Part shown: in pieces, positions 48,096 to 58,184 of the stretch
Layout of the letters: each line of letters begins with the position of its first letter
Position numbering within the stretch: the first letter of the stretch is position 1
Assembly (NCBI GenBank): GCA_024220505.1
Contig: JAKZZE010000018.1
Coordinates: forward strand, 744,001-808,000
Source: Rhizopus arrhizus
Lineage: Eukaryota > Mucoromycota > Mucoromycetes > Mucorales > Rhizopodaceae
DNA length: 64,000 nucleotides
Reading direction: 5' to 3'
Made by a program: the position numbers and the translations under genes
Notes under the pieces: model-generated
The model's database searches: none
What the model saw: the letters and a program-made list of their open reading frames with translations, nothing else
Told to the model about the DNA's origin: nothing

Positions 48096-49751
48096 TTAAT
48101 CTATCATCATACCGTCAATTCCTTCACGACCTTCATATATTGCAGTATTCTTCACTTCAAATACTTCATCGCCATCATCACTTTCATCCTCATCATCATC
48201 ATCTGCTCCATAGCAGCTATCATCAACATCACTTTCATCGGTGCTCTCAATATCACTATCACTTATGATCTCCTCATCAAAAATTTTCAACCCATCTTCT
48301 TCATCTGATATACTATCAAACTCTTCTGGTCTATTGGTTGGTAAATGCTCCATCAAGATTGTTTGAAGTTTAATGGCAATATCTGTATGATGACCTTTCC
48401 GTGCACGAATTATTTTCATAAGCCGGCATAATTCGTTTTTATCCAATTCATTTCCACAGCTATATTCATTATTAGCCATGTTCTGTAAAAGAAATGAATA
48501 ACATTTACTATTTAACAAAAGCAAAAGCTGTTTGATACCAAATATAAGGTAACCGACTTATATCATTTCCTGCGCGTATGAAGTAATGTGCTAAAGGATG
48601 ATAAAATGTACGAGGCAACCGTTTCTTTCTTTCTAAAGCAACTAATAAAAATAGAGTAGTTGGTATGCTGAATGGTAAAGTCATCAGTGACCAAACTATC
48701 GGGACAGGCCTCAATTTTGTGTGAAGCGCCGTGACACAAGCAAGAACAGATGCCTCCATTGCTGTGCACTCGCTTGATTGACACAAAGGCAAGAGGCAAC
48801 CCATGGTAAATGCCCTTGAATTGAGCAAGACAATCTGCAATGCCAAAAATATCGGATATTCTAAATGATAATCGTTATTTTTAGCAATTCGTTTTCTTGC
48901 ATACGGGAGCAGTACATAGCGAATGAAGCTATATTAAATTTATCAATGATTTTTGGAAATAAACAAAACATAAAGCTCCTACTTTTGCAAATGTGTTGTA
49001 TGAAAAGTTACGAATAATTTTGATGCTTCATACATAGCTTGAGGTGTCCAGGATTGAGGATCAGTCAATAAAATGATCTCGTCCCAGTTCTTGAGCATAG
49101 GAATGATTTTAAAGGCTCGAGGAAGCTTGCCTGATTTATATTTCGATAAAAAGGCACCAAGTCTATGTGTTATAGAATCAAAAACATTACTTTTGCTATC
49201 ATTTTTCTTACCTTTTATACATCTCTGCCACTTTGGGATTGGAAGCTAATATCGGTACGTCTTCTATTCCTAAAAGGAAGTACTATGCTATTTAATACGT
49301 AGAGTTTCTTTTTTTCTAAACAAAGTAGTTTAACCATTCTGTAACATTTCGCATTTCTTAAGCTCCAACGCTTGTACTAGTTCTATCAAGGGCGTAGCTT
49401 TCATTCTCGGCCAAGCCTTGTGCATTTCTACATCTTCCTCTTTGAGCAAAACCTTAAATAGAGCCTTATCTTTACTGTCTTCAACAAATACAAATTCTAA
49501 TATATCATATGTAACAGCTTGACTAGTTGTGCTGAGCTTTTTAGCTTCATTTACTAATATATCTTCACTATATTTAAAGAGTTATTGTCACAAAACCTTT
49601 GGCTTTTTCAATTTTTTCTGACCTGTCCATTTCTTGTTGTTGCCTCCATTGTTTAAGTCTCTCAGCCTGATCTTTCTCGATCTGACTAATGGCTTCTTTT
49701 GTATCTTGATCAGCACCTGCCTTTTTGAAAATATTAAAATGATTGCGATCT

Positions 49752-49797
<46 letters not shown>

Positions 49798-49950
49798 AGA
49801 TCTTACTTCTATTTCGTCTACCTCAATAAATGAACTGAATCGATCAAACTTGAGTTTTCTTGTTTTTGAATGACTATTTTCAAGATGAATGTAAGGTACA
49901 GCAAAGCCATTAGTAAAGCTATGAGGTCTATCAGTGTTATATTTTCCCAT
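48096..49950 (-). CDS. Diverged bystin (Enp1-like) protein
   Basis: Relative of bystin/Enp1, a 40S ribosomal subunit assembly factor. Seven exons (49950-49807, 49720-49623, 49567-49335, 49269-49212, 49162-48983, 48928-48509, 48459-48096) give 498 residues. The bystin core is clear in SKYKSGKLPRAFKIIPMLKN, LTDPQSWTPQAMYEASKLFV and FTMGCLLPLCQSSECTAMEA. The second half is far from the family consensus. Where bystins have the invariant HSAAAL helix this reads WSLMTL, with a short deletion, and LPVLWHQ reads LPYIWYQ. The last exon restores a bystin-like end (YCGNELDKNELCRLMKIIRA) and adds an acidic tail of about 70 residues. It may be a fast-evolving paralogue. A T43 run on the plus strand lies in its first intron. 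Confidence 0.75.
49754..49796. repeat. T43 mononucleotide run in the first bystin-like intron
   Basis: On the coding (minus) strand this is 43 A starting ten bases after the GT donor. Confidence 0.95.
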
Positions 49951-50181
49951 AATTTATTGACAGAAAAAAAAGAGAGAAAGGGGTTAAAATACTGGAAAAA
50001 GGAATTTAATGAAAGTCTGTTTGACGAGAAATCTCTTCCATTACATTTCACCCAGCTGCGAAATAATTAAGTTTAAGCACAGGCGAATAATCCTTATTTA
50101 TCAATCATATATGACAAGCATCTTGTTTAGCATATAAGGTAAGTGTGATTTTATTGATAAAGTTGACCGCAGTAAATTTCG

Positions 50182-50227
<46 letters not shown>

Positions 50228-50666
50228 ATTAATTTGACAACCCAAGCTTCATAATAAAGCATAGGCAAAAAGACAACATTTCATTTCATATATATATACT
50301 CACATATCGGAAGAAATTTTATACATGGCATATTGAGATAGATCTACACGTTATTAGCCCATTTGTCCATTGCACTTCAGGTACAATAGTAGCCGGTTCG
50401 AATTGCAATCGGGAATGAGGCCAGACTATATAAATAATCAGCACTCAGTCAATAGGTTTATTTTATGAATAATTGTTTAAATAAACTCTAATAAATGCAG
50501 TATTAATTTTTTATTGCTGCTTTACCTTCCCTTTTTTTGTAAGTAAAAGGCAGGAATCCGATCAAACCATATAAACTTTATAGTAAATAGCATTTACTTG
50601 TAAAATCAATAATTCATTAGCCTATAACAATTTTCTTTCTTACTTTATTTACAATAAAATACAAGT
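49951..50666. other. Intergenic region with a 45-A run
   Basis: Contains the bystin-like promoter, an A45 run at 50182-50226 and the PPR 3' end. A GGTTCGAAT near 50396 resembles a tRNA B box, but no tRNA folds around it. Confidence 0.5.
50182..50226. repeat. A45 mononucleotide run
   Basis: Longest homopolymer in the window, in the spacer between the bystin-like and PPR genes. Confidence 0.95.
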
Positions 50667-52337
50667 CTACCATGATGAATTACTTAAAAGGCCTTCCTTT
50701 CTTTCAATTTCTAGTTCTTCTGCTTTTTGTATATATTGCTCCAAATGCGTGGAAAGTTTATACCCATAATCTTTCATATCATCTAGAGCTATATTGAGTC
50801 TTGAATCATTTGAGGCAGCCAGTTTTTTAACAAGTTTGTAATAACTTCCACGATATGGCACCATACTTAAATGTTTCATTTCTTCCAAATACTTAAACGC
50901 GTCTTCGTAATCATCTTGAGTACACATTAAAACAACCATTTTGTTCAGTGTGGATACTGTTTTCTTGACTCCTTTGGAAATCATGTCTTTGTATATTTCT
51001 TCACCTAGAGTGACATCCTTAGAATGGATACAAGCATCTAATGCAGCATCCAATGTTTCATTATTTGGTTTTAAGCCAAATTCATCTATTTGGCTCAATA
51101 AAGATATAGCCTCCTCGTTTTTTCCGCTACTAGCTAGCACATGGATCACCAGATTGAATGCTGCAATATCCAGTTTTTCACTGTTTGTACTTGCAATATG
51201 GTGCAGTGCATCCTTTGCTTTTTCAATAGCATTCTTATCATGTACAAATATTGAAACTATAGGTGCAACTGTCTTCTTATTGGGTATTATGCCTACTGCC
51301 CGCATGACATTAAACAGTTCAAAGGTACCTATGATATTTCCTGACAATGCAAATGTCTCAAGTAACAATTGAAAGTGGCATTCTCTATATGGATATCCTT
51401 GTCTGCCAATATATTCTATAACGGAGCTTGATAATTGCGGGTCTGCGTTTTTTCCTGCTGTATTTAATACGTGAAGGCATACCCCTTCATCTGGCTTGAA
51501 CTTTTTGTGAATGACTGCTTCTTCCCAGATTGCTTTGACAATGTCATACTGCTCATGATAAGATATTATATTTAGAAAACAGCTCTATGCTTCTCTGCTG
51601 CTAGGTTACCTCGTTATGGTACGCAGAAGATCGTAAAACTTGCAAAAACAAAAATTCATCATGCCAAGGGAAATCACTTAATTGTTTTGCAGAACAAAGT
51701 AATTCATAGGCTGTGCGAGGTTGCTGCAAAAGGACAGCCAAGTGAATAATCTCCCTATAACTAAGTGTACTTGGTTCTATCTCCTGTTTTTTCATATGTT
51801 CTATTGTATCTAATGCCCTTTCTAATTCCATATTCTCACGCATACAAGTAAGCATATAGTGATATGTCTTTGACGTTTTTGGGTATCCATAATATTCCAT
51901 GTGAAGTAATAGTTCGGCTTGTAATGTCGAATTACCAAACCTTGCAGCAAGCTATTAGTTAGAAAGTTAGTAAAAAAAAGATTCGACTTTAGCCCTGTCA
52001 ACGCCTTCTTCCTTACTTGTAATGCTTTATCAAAAAAGATTCGTGCAGGTTTTATATCTTTTGCCTTCATTTGTTTGAGAAGCAGCTTTATCTTGTCACA
52101 CTTGCCCGCTTTTGAATAGGCACTTAGTAGGTGCTCATAAGTTTTCATGTCAAATGGCGTGTCGGTATTATTAAGTTGTTGAGCTAGTCTCAGCACATGT
52201 TGAAGGGTAGTTCCTGGCCCTAGTTTTCTAGCAGCAGAATCTTCCAAGACTCTTGCCATTTTATTGTTAATCTCTGTTAAAAAGCTGATGTTGTTAGAAG
52301 TATATGATCTGATAACAAATGACTTGGAACATTTCAA
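50667..52337 (-). CDS. Pentatricopeptide-repeat (PPR) protein, probably mitochondrial
   Basis: RNA-binding PPR protein of about 515 residues in three exons; introns fall near 52017-51953 and 51598-51550. The N-terminus (MKCSKSFVIRSYTSNNISF) is basic and hydroxylated like a mitochondrial presequence. At least eight helical PPR units can be picked out, for example FDMKTYEHLLSAYSKAGKCD, IAAFNLVIHVLASSGKNEEA, NETLDAALDACIHSKDVTLG and VSTLNKMVVLMCTQDDYEDA. Fungal PPR proteins stabilise or activate translation of particular mitochondrial transcripts. The target cannot be read from this sequence, and I do not assign an ortholog. Confidence 0.85.
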
Positions 52338-52490
52338 ACAATCTAATGTAGCAGTTTAACTAAACACGATCTATAGTATTCAGACATCATTTGACACATT
52401 ACTTGTAGCTGATCTTTTTAATAAAGTTTGAAAAAACATGCAACCAAAAAAAAAAGAAAAATACAGGCTCACTTTCCGACTGCTTTTTCC

Positions 52491-52498
52491 TATCTTTA
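52491..52498. repeat. LINE target-site duplication, 3'-side copy
   Basis: TATCTTTA directly next to the poly(T) that marks the LINE tail; identical to 58003-58010. Confidence 0.65.
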
Positions 52499-52652
52499 TT
52501 TTTTTTTTTTTTAAATGGTTTTATTAACTGCGCCGTGTAAATTAGTGGGTTGCACTAACTCAGAGGCGGTTGCAGATAAATGTTAATAAAAGGAAAAAAT
52601 TAAACTGAACAAGTTACATAAAATTAAAAACTATAAAAAAAAGATAGGAAAA

Positions 52653-55600
52653 TTAATCGAAATCGTCTTCTTGTGCAAGATAAGTCGCAACTTCCTTGCG
52701 AATCAGTGCCAGGGCTGCATTTGGTACAAAGTCCTGTTGACGAAAGATGCATTGCCAGTGTAGCTTCCATATAGCACTCAAAGAGATAATGAGCACTATG
52801 TCACCATCGAGCTTAGGGTTCAAGCAATAAGATACCTCTGAAAAATCTAGGGAATAAAGGGCATGTCGAATTTTGGCGATGTCAAGCGTTGGCCACAGGA
52901 ATTCTCGGATGACTTCTTGCCAGACAAGGTACTTGAGAGGACAGGAGAAAAAGAAGTGATCGATGGAGTCAATCGATACAACGCAGATGGAACAGTAAGG
53001 TGAGATATCTGGTCTAGAGAGTAGGTGATATAAGCAGTCCTTATGAGGAATCTTGTGGTGTATCAGACGATAAATAACGTTTCTTTGGATGCAGGTGAGA
53101 GATAGCGACCAAAAGGCTAACCAATTGGCACAGGAAATTGTAGGATGGGTAGCTCTGCGATTGTATGCTGCCATACAAGTTTTCCGGAATATTTTTGTAT
53201 TAACGTGTTGAAAAGATTTACCAGAAGGAAGATGAAATTTGAGACAGTCAATGAAGCTGGTAAACAAGCCAGGTGAAGTGTTACCAAGTGATGGAGAAAT
53301 ATCAGAATTGGTGCTAGAATAACAATGTTTACCAAAGAAGTAAGAAATTTGAAGGCTACCAGAAGCTATGGCTCGAATTAGCTTGTTCACACCTCGCCTA
53401 TAACGCTGGTCGATATTGTCTATGGTTCGGCGTTGTATTATATCCAATTCGCTGTTGTACATAAAAACATCGCTAACTGACATGTCTTTACAGATCCTGG
53501 GGAACCGAAAGGAACCAGTGGAGCTGACGAGTACTGCTTGTATAGGAAGGAGTAGGCAAGCTTGGGGATTACGACTCATTCCCCCAAAATCCCGGTCAAT
53601 CAAATCTAAGGATTTTACTAACATGTTACAAGTGTAAAGGAGCTTGGGCTTATAGGTAACCCGCCCTTCCTTGAGCAATAATGGTATCTCGTGGTATGGA
53701 GTACGAAAAGAGTTCTTCAAATGTATCCGTAAGCACAGAGAAACTGTCGAAGGACGATTACCTTGGTGGAGAACCAAGTTTATCCATTTAAAGTAGAGAG
53801 CTGCCTGTTGAATTTTAGGGTCCAGAATGCCCAAACCGCCTTGTTGTTTAGGTGAGCTGAAGATATTCCAAGAGAGCTTAGGGAATATATTTGTATTGAC
53901 AAATCGGGAGATCACTGTTCGAATGCGAGAGATATCTTCATCGGGGATTGGGGAAACTCGTAACAGATACCAACATTTGGCCAAAATGAGTGAATTTGCA
54001 ACCGTTGCTCTACCGAGGACTGACAGGGACCGAGTCGAGTGTAAGGAAGTGAGATCTTTTAGTTCTTGAATAAATCTAGTCATGTAGGATTTGCGTTGAA
54101 GCAGCGATTGCCAAAGCGGAAAGCCAAGGTATGTCACCGGCTCAGTCTGGGAGGGGAGATGAATTGACGGTATGCCCATCTCTTGCAAAGAGTTTGACCA
54201 GTAGGAGGAGTGATCTCTACCTGACATAGAAAGTGTTTGAACTTTGTTATAGTTGATTTTGGCGTTGGAAGCTTGACTGTAAATATGCAGGAGTTGGTTC
54301 AACCGATTGAGGTCGCGGAGATCGCGCACGAATACAATCGTATCGTCCGCATAACATAAGAACTTTATGTTTACCGACGTATGAGGTTCTTGAGCTATTC
54401 GTAATTCCTGAAGAGTCTCCAATGTATAGCCAGAGAATTGCGAATCCTGTGTAAACGACCGCAAGAACGGTTCCAAAGCGATGTTATACAAAATTGGTGA
54501 CAGAGGGTCACCTTGCTTTAACCCCCTTTTCTTTGGAATATCCCCAGAAAGGAAGCCATTGAGATTAACCTTGATTGTATTATTAGCCATCAAGGAAACC
54601 GTGGACTGTATAACTTGGGGAGGGAAGCGAAGTGCTGTCAGAACCTCCCGAAGATAATCCAAATTTACACGGTCGTAGGCCTTTTCCTGGTCGAGGAGTA
54701 AGGCTAGGGACTTGTCTTGAGGATTGTTGCAATCAGCCGCATGCTCCATGAGAATTTGAGTGATCAATCCGTTTTCAGCAATATAACGACCAGGAATAAA
54801 TCCAAGTTGGAGTGGATTTATAATACCAGAACAAACTCGCATGAACCTTTGGTTAATGATCCGGGTAAATATTTTGGTGTCAACGTTAACCAAGGAAATG
54901 GGACGGTAGTTTCGAAGTTGGGATAGGTCACCTTTCTTAGGGAGCAAGGTCATAATTGAGGTGTTCCATGATGAAGGGAAAAGGCTGTTTTCTAGTGCCT
55001 CATTATATACCTTAATAATTAAGGGGTGTAATAGAGGACACTCCATAACCAGATTAAGGATTTCATATGGTAGCCCGTCGCTGCCAGGGCTGCTCTTTTT
55101 GGGTGAGCGGCGACTATGTTGAATGATATCTTCGACGATTATCGGTGCTGTAATATTGTTTTGTTGGTTCTCACTTAGCTTAATAGAATCCGGGATGTTG
55201 GACAAGAGTCGCTGCAGCGCTGAATGTTCTATAGGGTCGGGGGAATACAATGTACTGTAGAAAGTTTCAACCGCTTCATGTTTGCTATCTTGGTCATAGC
55301 ATATATCACTAGTGGTTGGATGCTGTAGAACTGGTATGTATCGCTGGGTTTCCCTAGTTTTAATCATCCTCTTAAGAAAGCCAGGGGACTTTTCATTGTT
55401 TTCACGCCAAAATTTTCCAGCTCTCAGGCATTCAATCTCTGCAATAGCATCCTGCAGGCAGCCAATCTGTTGTTCAATTTGTGGTAGAACGGCAGAGAGA
55501 ACATTGTAGTTCTTGTACTGTCGAAGAATACGGTTGCGCTTGCTTTGTAATTTTTTCAGTTGTTTTGTCCTCCAATTGTTTTTCTCGATTTGGTACCCTC

Positions 55601-56525
55601 GAATGAAGAATTTAATCCTGTCTTTCAGCCAGTCCCACTGTTCCTGAGGGGAGAGATGGTTTGACGACGACAGCTGGACATGTAATTTTTCCAAATGATC
55701 ATTAAAGGTTTCTTGAAAGCGTTTTGATCGAGCCAAGTAGGGGTTAGCTTTCCAAGCACCTGGGCCATTATCGAAAAGTTGGAAGGAAATGGTAACAGAG
55801 AGCATGGAGTGGTCGGTCCAATCACTGTTAAGGAAGCCTTGTGATTTTTCTTTCACCTGATGAGTTAAGGATTTATGGCAGTATATGTAATCTAGCCGAG
55901 ATGAGTGGGTACCACGTCGAAATGTTACTAGAGCATCATCGTAAAAACAGTCTTCATACCACTGGTGAAGTAAGGGTAGCCAACTGTTAGATATAGTCCC
56001 TGGAAGGGAGGAGGATGGGGAGGTGTAGTTGTAATTAAAGTCCCCCATTAAAAGTAGATTGTGATGTTCCGAGTAAAGAAGATCGTGGATGAAAGGAATA
56101 GTTGTCAATTGAGCAAAGTAAGAAGAGCGCTCTTGACGATCCGCTGGAGCATATAAATTAAAAATATGAAGGATGGCATGTGATTGATTATCCGTAGAGT
56201 CGTGTGTAGTTGAATGTATGGAGGGTACGATCGAGGCAAAGATAAATCTGCCATCAATACCTGTGTATATATCATGTATGTCAAACTTTTTGTTTAAGGA
56301 AAGAATGCCACAATGTTTAGACCAAGAGGCAGAATGGGTTTGAAATTTCTTGTTAAGTGAGTCTTGAGTAGTAATGTCTGATGCGTGTGTTTCTTGGAGT
56401 ACTAAAATATCCATATCACAATTTCTTAGAAAGCGTATAAATTTTTTTTGTTTTTCTTGATTATTAATTTTTGTTAGGCCACGACAGTTTAGTGTGGCAA
56501 TTTTAATGTTATGCTGATATAACAT
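52653..56525 (-). CDS. LINE ORF2: endonuclease-reverse transcriptase
   Basis: 1290 residues. The N-terminal APE-type endonuclease shows IKIATLNCRGLT, LVLQETHA, LLMGDFNYNY and SDWTDHSML, the expected Asn/Glu/Asp/His catalytic positions. The central reverse transcriptase shows RNYRPISLVNVDTKIFTRII, LLLDQEKAYDRVN, GLKQGDPLSPILYNIALEPF and the YADD box (FLCYADDTIVFV). The C-terminus has a CX2C-X7-H-X4C zinc knuckle (CSIC ... DHFFFSC) and LVWQEV. It starts six bases after the ORF1 stop (TAA-TTTTA-ATG), a spacing that suggests translation by termination and reinitiation. No stop or frameshift is seen. Confidence 0.93.
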   Translation of the reverse strand: MLYQHNIKIATLNCRGLTKINNQEKQKKFIRFLRNCDMDILVLQETHASDITTQDSLNKKFQTHSASWSKHCGILSLNKKFDIHDIYTGIDGRFIFASIVPSIHSTTHDSTDNQSHAILHIFNLYAPADRQERSSYFAQLTTIPFIHDLLYSEHHNLLLMGDFNYNYTSPSSSLPGTISNSWLPLLHQWYEDCFYDDALVTFRRGTHSSRLDYIYCHKSLTHQVKEKSQGFLNSDWTDHSMLSVTISFQLFDNGPGAWKANPYLARSKRFQETFNDHLEKLHVQLSSSNHLSPQEQWDWLKDRIKFFIRGYQIEKNNWRTKQLKKLQSKRNRILRQYKNYNVLSAVLPQIEQQIGCLQDAIAEIECLRAGKFWRENNEKSPGFLKRMIKTRETQRYIPVLQHPTTSDICYDQDSKHEAVETFYSTLYSPDPIEHSALQRLLSNIPDSIKLSENQQNNITAPIIVEDIIQHSRRSPKKSSPGSDGLPYEILNLVMECPLLHPLIIKVYNEALENSLFPSSWNTSIMTLLPKKGDLSQLRNYRPISLVNVDTKIFTRIINQRFMRVCSGIINPLQLGFIPGRYIAENGLITQILMEHAADCNNPQDKSLALLLDQEKAYDRVNLDYLREVLTALRFPPQVIQSTVSLMANNTIKVNLNGFLSGDIPKKRGLKQGDPLSPILYNIALEPFLRSFTQDSQFSGYTLETLQELRIAQEPHTSVNIKFLCYADDTIVFVRDLRDLNRLNQLLHIYSQASNAKINYNKVQTLSMSGRDHSSYWSNSLQEMGIPSIHLPSQTEPVTYLGFPLWQSLLQRKSYMTRFIQELKDLTSLHSTRSLSVLGRATVANSLILAKCWYLLRVSPIPDEDISRIRTVISRFVNTNIFPKLSWNIFSSPKQQGGLGILDPKIQQAALYFKWINLVLHQGNRPSTVSLCLRIHLKNSFRTPYHEIPLLLKEGRVTYKPKLLYTCNMLVKSLDLIDRDFGGMSRNPQACLLLPIQAVLVSSTGSFRFPRICKDMSVSDVFMYNSELDIIQRRTIDNIDQRYRRGVNKLIRAIASGSLQISYFFGKHCYSSTNSDISPSLGNTSPGLFTSFIDCLKFHLPSGKSFQHVNTKIFRKTCMAAYNRRATHPTISCANWLAFWSLSLTCIQRNVIYRLIHHKIPHKDCLYHLLSRPDISPYCSICVVSIDSIDHFFFSCPLKYLVWQEVIREFLWPTLDIAKIRHALYSLDFSEVSYCLNPKLDGDIVLIISLSAIWKLHWQCIFRQQDFVPNAALALIRKEVATYLAQEDDFD

Positions 56526-56530
56526 TAAAA

Positions 56531-58000
56531 TTATTGAGGATGAGTAGACGAAGGACTGCCGTTCTGGGCTCCTTCAACGGCAGAGTCAGGCAAGTATGCT
56601 TTATTACACTGATGGTCGATTACATGTTCAGAATTGAGGGGACGAAAGGCGGAAGGAGAAGAGCCTTTCGTATGATGAGAGACATTGTCGAGTCGAGGAT
56701 GTTTAACAGGATGAACATCTTCTTTAGTAGGATCAGACGATTGATTGTGTCGACCCGTAGGGGTTACAGCTTCAGATACACTATCATCTTGTCCTGGTTG
56801 GTCATTAGGTCGAGGGGAAATGTTGTTCATGGCAATGTCGGGGTTGCCATTCGAAGAACGGGAAGGGTCATAATAGCTGTGGGACTCAATCATGACCGTA
56901 TCCTGATCTTGGGAAACGTGGTCAGCTTTAAGGATAGAGGAAGATGGTCTGGACTCAGGTTCGCTTGAGACTTCACTCTTGTGGTTCAATTCCCCTTTTC
57001 TGGCAAGGGTAGAAGGAGAAGTGGGCTTTTTGTTAGGAGCCCACTTTTGTTCGTTACGGTTGTTGCGGGGACAATCTCTCATAAGATGTCCTTTCTTATT
57101 ACAGTTGTAACATTCAATAAACTTTTTTAAGTCAGGACAGTCGGCCCGACAGTGATCGCCTGATTGGCAAATACGACAGAAGGGAGGCATTTCGTCCCAT
57201 TGAAGGAACACTTCACGGAAATCGCCGTCACCTTCATCCCAATCAATGACGCGGTGGAGTTTCTCCAGTACTCTCTCAGGGCTAGCCTTAGGGTCAATAT
57301 CCAAAGTGGCATAACCAATGCCAACATTGCAGCCTCGGGAGCGAATAAGTCCCAGATCTAGGACTTTGCCAAAACAAGATAATCGAGCTTCCATAGCTTT
57401 GGTCAATTTTCTGACAGGTTGCAAAGGTAATCTCTCAAGCTTCAAACGAGTAATCTGGGCTTCGGCTGGTAGGCTAGGGTAACCCTTAACAGCAGTACCG
57501 TCATCAAGAGTGATTCCTTCATTAAGCAGCGTATTACGACCACGACTGCCTAGAGCCCACTGGGTTTCAATAAAAACCCTGTTCAAATATTTTCTGACGA
57601 CAAGAGATCTGCCAAGGTAGTCCTCATCGCCGTCATCGTTGTCACTATCACCGTTATTGAAGGCTTGAAAGGCCTTGGTGCATAGATCAGGACTTTTAAT
57701 ATCAGTAACATCAACAAGCACACTGTTTTTTTCAATGCCTTTAATGTAAGGACGAATGATCTGTTGTTGCGCATTCTCATTGAAAAGTGAATCCATAGAG
57801 GAAACACTGCTGCGTCTGGAAGAGTTTGTAGAAGACAGAGAGGAGGTTCGTTGCGTGAAGCGAAGTTGAGTAGGAGGACGTCCCAAAGGTTCAATGTTCT
57901 TTGAAACGATCTTGTTCCAACTCATTGCAGTAGTCTGCTTGCTTTTGCCAGAACGAGCTGGGTTTAAATTTTGCATATGTTTTTTAGACGAAAGAGCCAT
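56531..58000 (-). CDS. LINE ORF1: nucleic-acid-binding protein with CCHC knuckles
   Basis: 489 residues. The central part has an RRM-like region (LKLERLPLQPVRKLTKAMEA, then GYATLDIDPKASPERVL). Two tandem zinc knuckles follow, CRICQSGDHCRADC and CYNCNKKGHLMRDC, both CX2CX4HX4C. The N-terminus is serine-rich and the C-terminus disordered. It is the RNA-binding partner of ORF2 in the retrotransposition particle. ATG 58000 lies two bases from the inferred 5' end of the element. Confidence 0.88.
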   Translation of the reverse strand: MALSSKKHMQNLNPARSGKSKQTTAMSWNKIVSKNIEPLGRPPTQLRFTQRTSSLSSTNSSRRSSVSSMDSLFNENAQQQIIRPYIKGIEKNSVLVDVTDIKSPDLCTKAFQAFNNGDSDNDDGDEDYLGRSLVVRKYLNRVFIETQWALGSRGRNTLLNEGITLDDGTAVKGYPSLPAEAQITRLKLERLPLQPVRKLTKAMEARLSCFGKVLDLGLIRSRGCNVGIGYATLDIDPKASPERVLEKLHRVIDWDEGDGDFREVFLQWDEMPPFCRICQSGDHCRADCPDLKKFIECYNCNKKGHLMRDCPRNNRNEQKWAPNKKPTSPSTLARKGELNHKSEVSSEPESRPSSSILKADHVSQDQDTVMIESHSYYDPSRSSNGNPDIAMNNISPRPNDQPGQDDSVSEAVTPTGRHNQSSDPTKEDVHPVKHPRLDNVSHHTKGSSPSAFRPLNSEHVIDHQCNKAYLPDSAVEGAQNGSPSSTHPQ

Positions 58001-58002
58001 GA

Positions 58003-58010
58003 TATCTTTA
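58003..58010. repeat. LINE target-site duplication, 5'-side copy
   Basis: TATCTTTA followed by TTTTTA, then the first base of the Tc1/mariner-like terminal repeat at 58017. The match to the other copy can be extended through the T run. Confidence 0.65.
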
Positions 58011-58016
58011 TTTTTA

Positions 58017-58107
58017 CAGTGCTTCCACTCTCATTTTACCGAATGTTTGAAAACTCCGCCCACTTTTTTGAGAATAATTGACCGGGAAAAAGAGACTAAA
58101 TTGCCCA
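58017..58107 (+). repeat. Left terminal inverted repeat (91 bp)
   Basis: Pairs with 63390-63480. The first 17 bases are identical, about 8 of the first 64 differ, and both repeats end in CTAAATTGCCCA. Just inside it, a TTTTCAAAATAAATTAACC unit occurs twice (58109-58150). Confidence 0.9.
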
Positions 58108-58184
58108 GCCTTTTCAAAATAAATTAACCAGCTTTTTCAAAATAAATTAACCTACTTTTTGTATTTTGAATTTTTCTTTTAAAA

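Larger units (their letters stand above)
52499..58002 (-). mobile_element. L1-like non-LTR retrotransposon (LINE) with two intact ORFs
   Basis: Reads on the minus strand: ORF1 (58000-56531), ORF2 (56525-52653), a 3' UTR of about 140 bp, then an A14 tail (plus-strand T run 52499-52512). An 8-bp direct repeat TATCTTTA lies outside both ends (52491-52498 and 58003-58010), as expected for target-primed insertion. The 5' end of the element is only two bases before the ORF1 ATG, so it has essentially no 5' UTR. Both ORFs are uninterrupted, which implies recent insertion. Confidence 0.85.

Noticed and set aside
48008..48308. Histidine- or isoleucine-rich plus-strand frames
   Set aside because: Antisense readings of the acidic tail of the bystin-like gene.
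50390..50412. tRNA B-box-like GGTTCGAAT
   Set aside because: The flanking bases do not form a T stem, and no A box or acceptor stem could be found.
53416..57361. Several plus-strand open frames opposite the LINE
   Set aside because: They are antisense shadows of the intact ORF1 and ORF2 and show no domain features.
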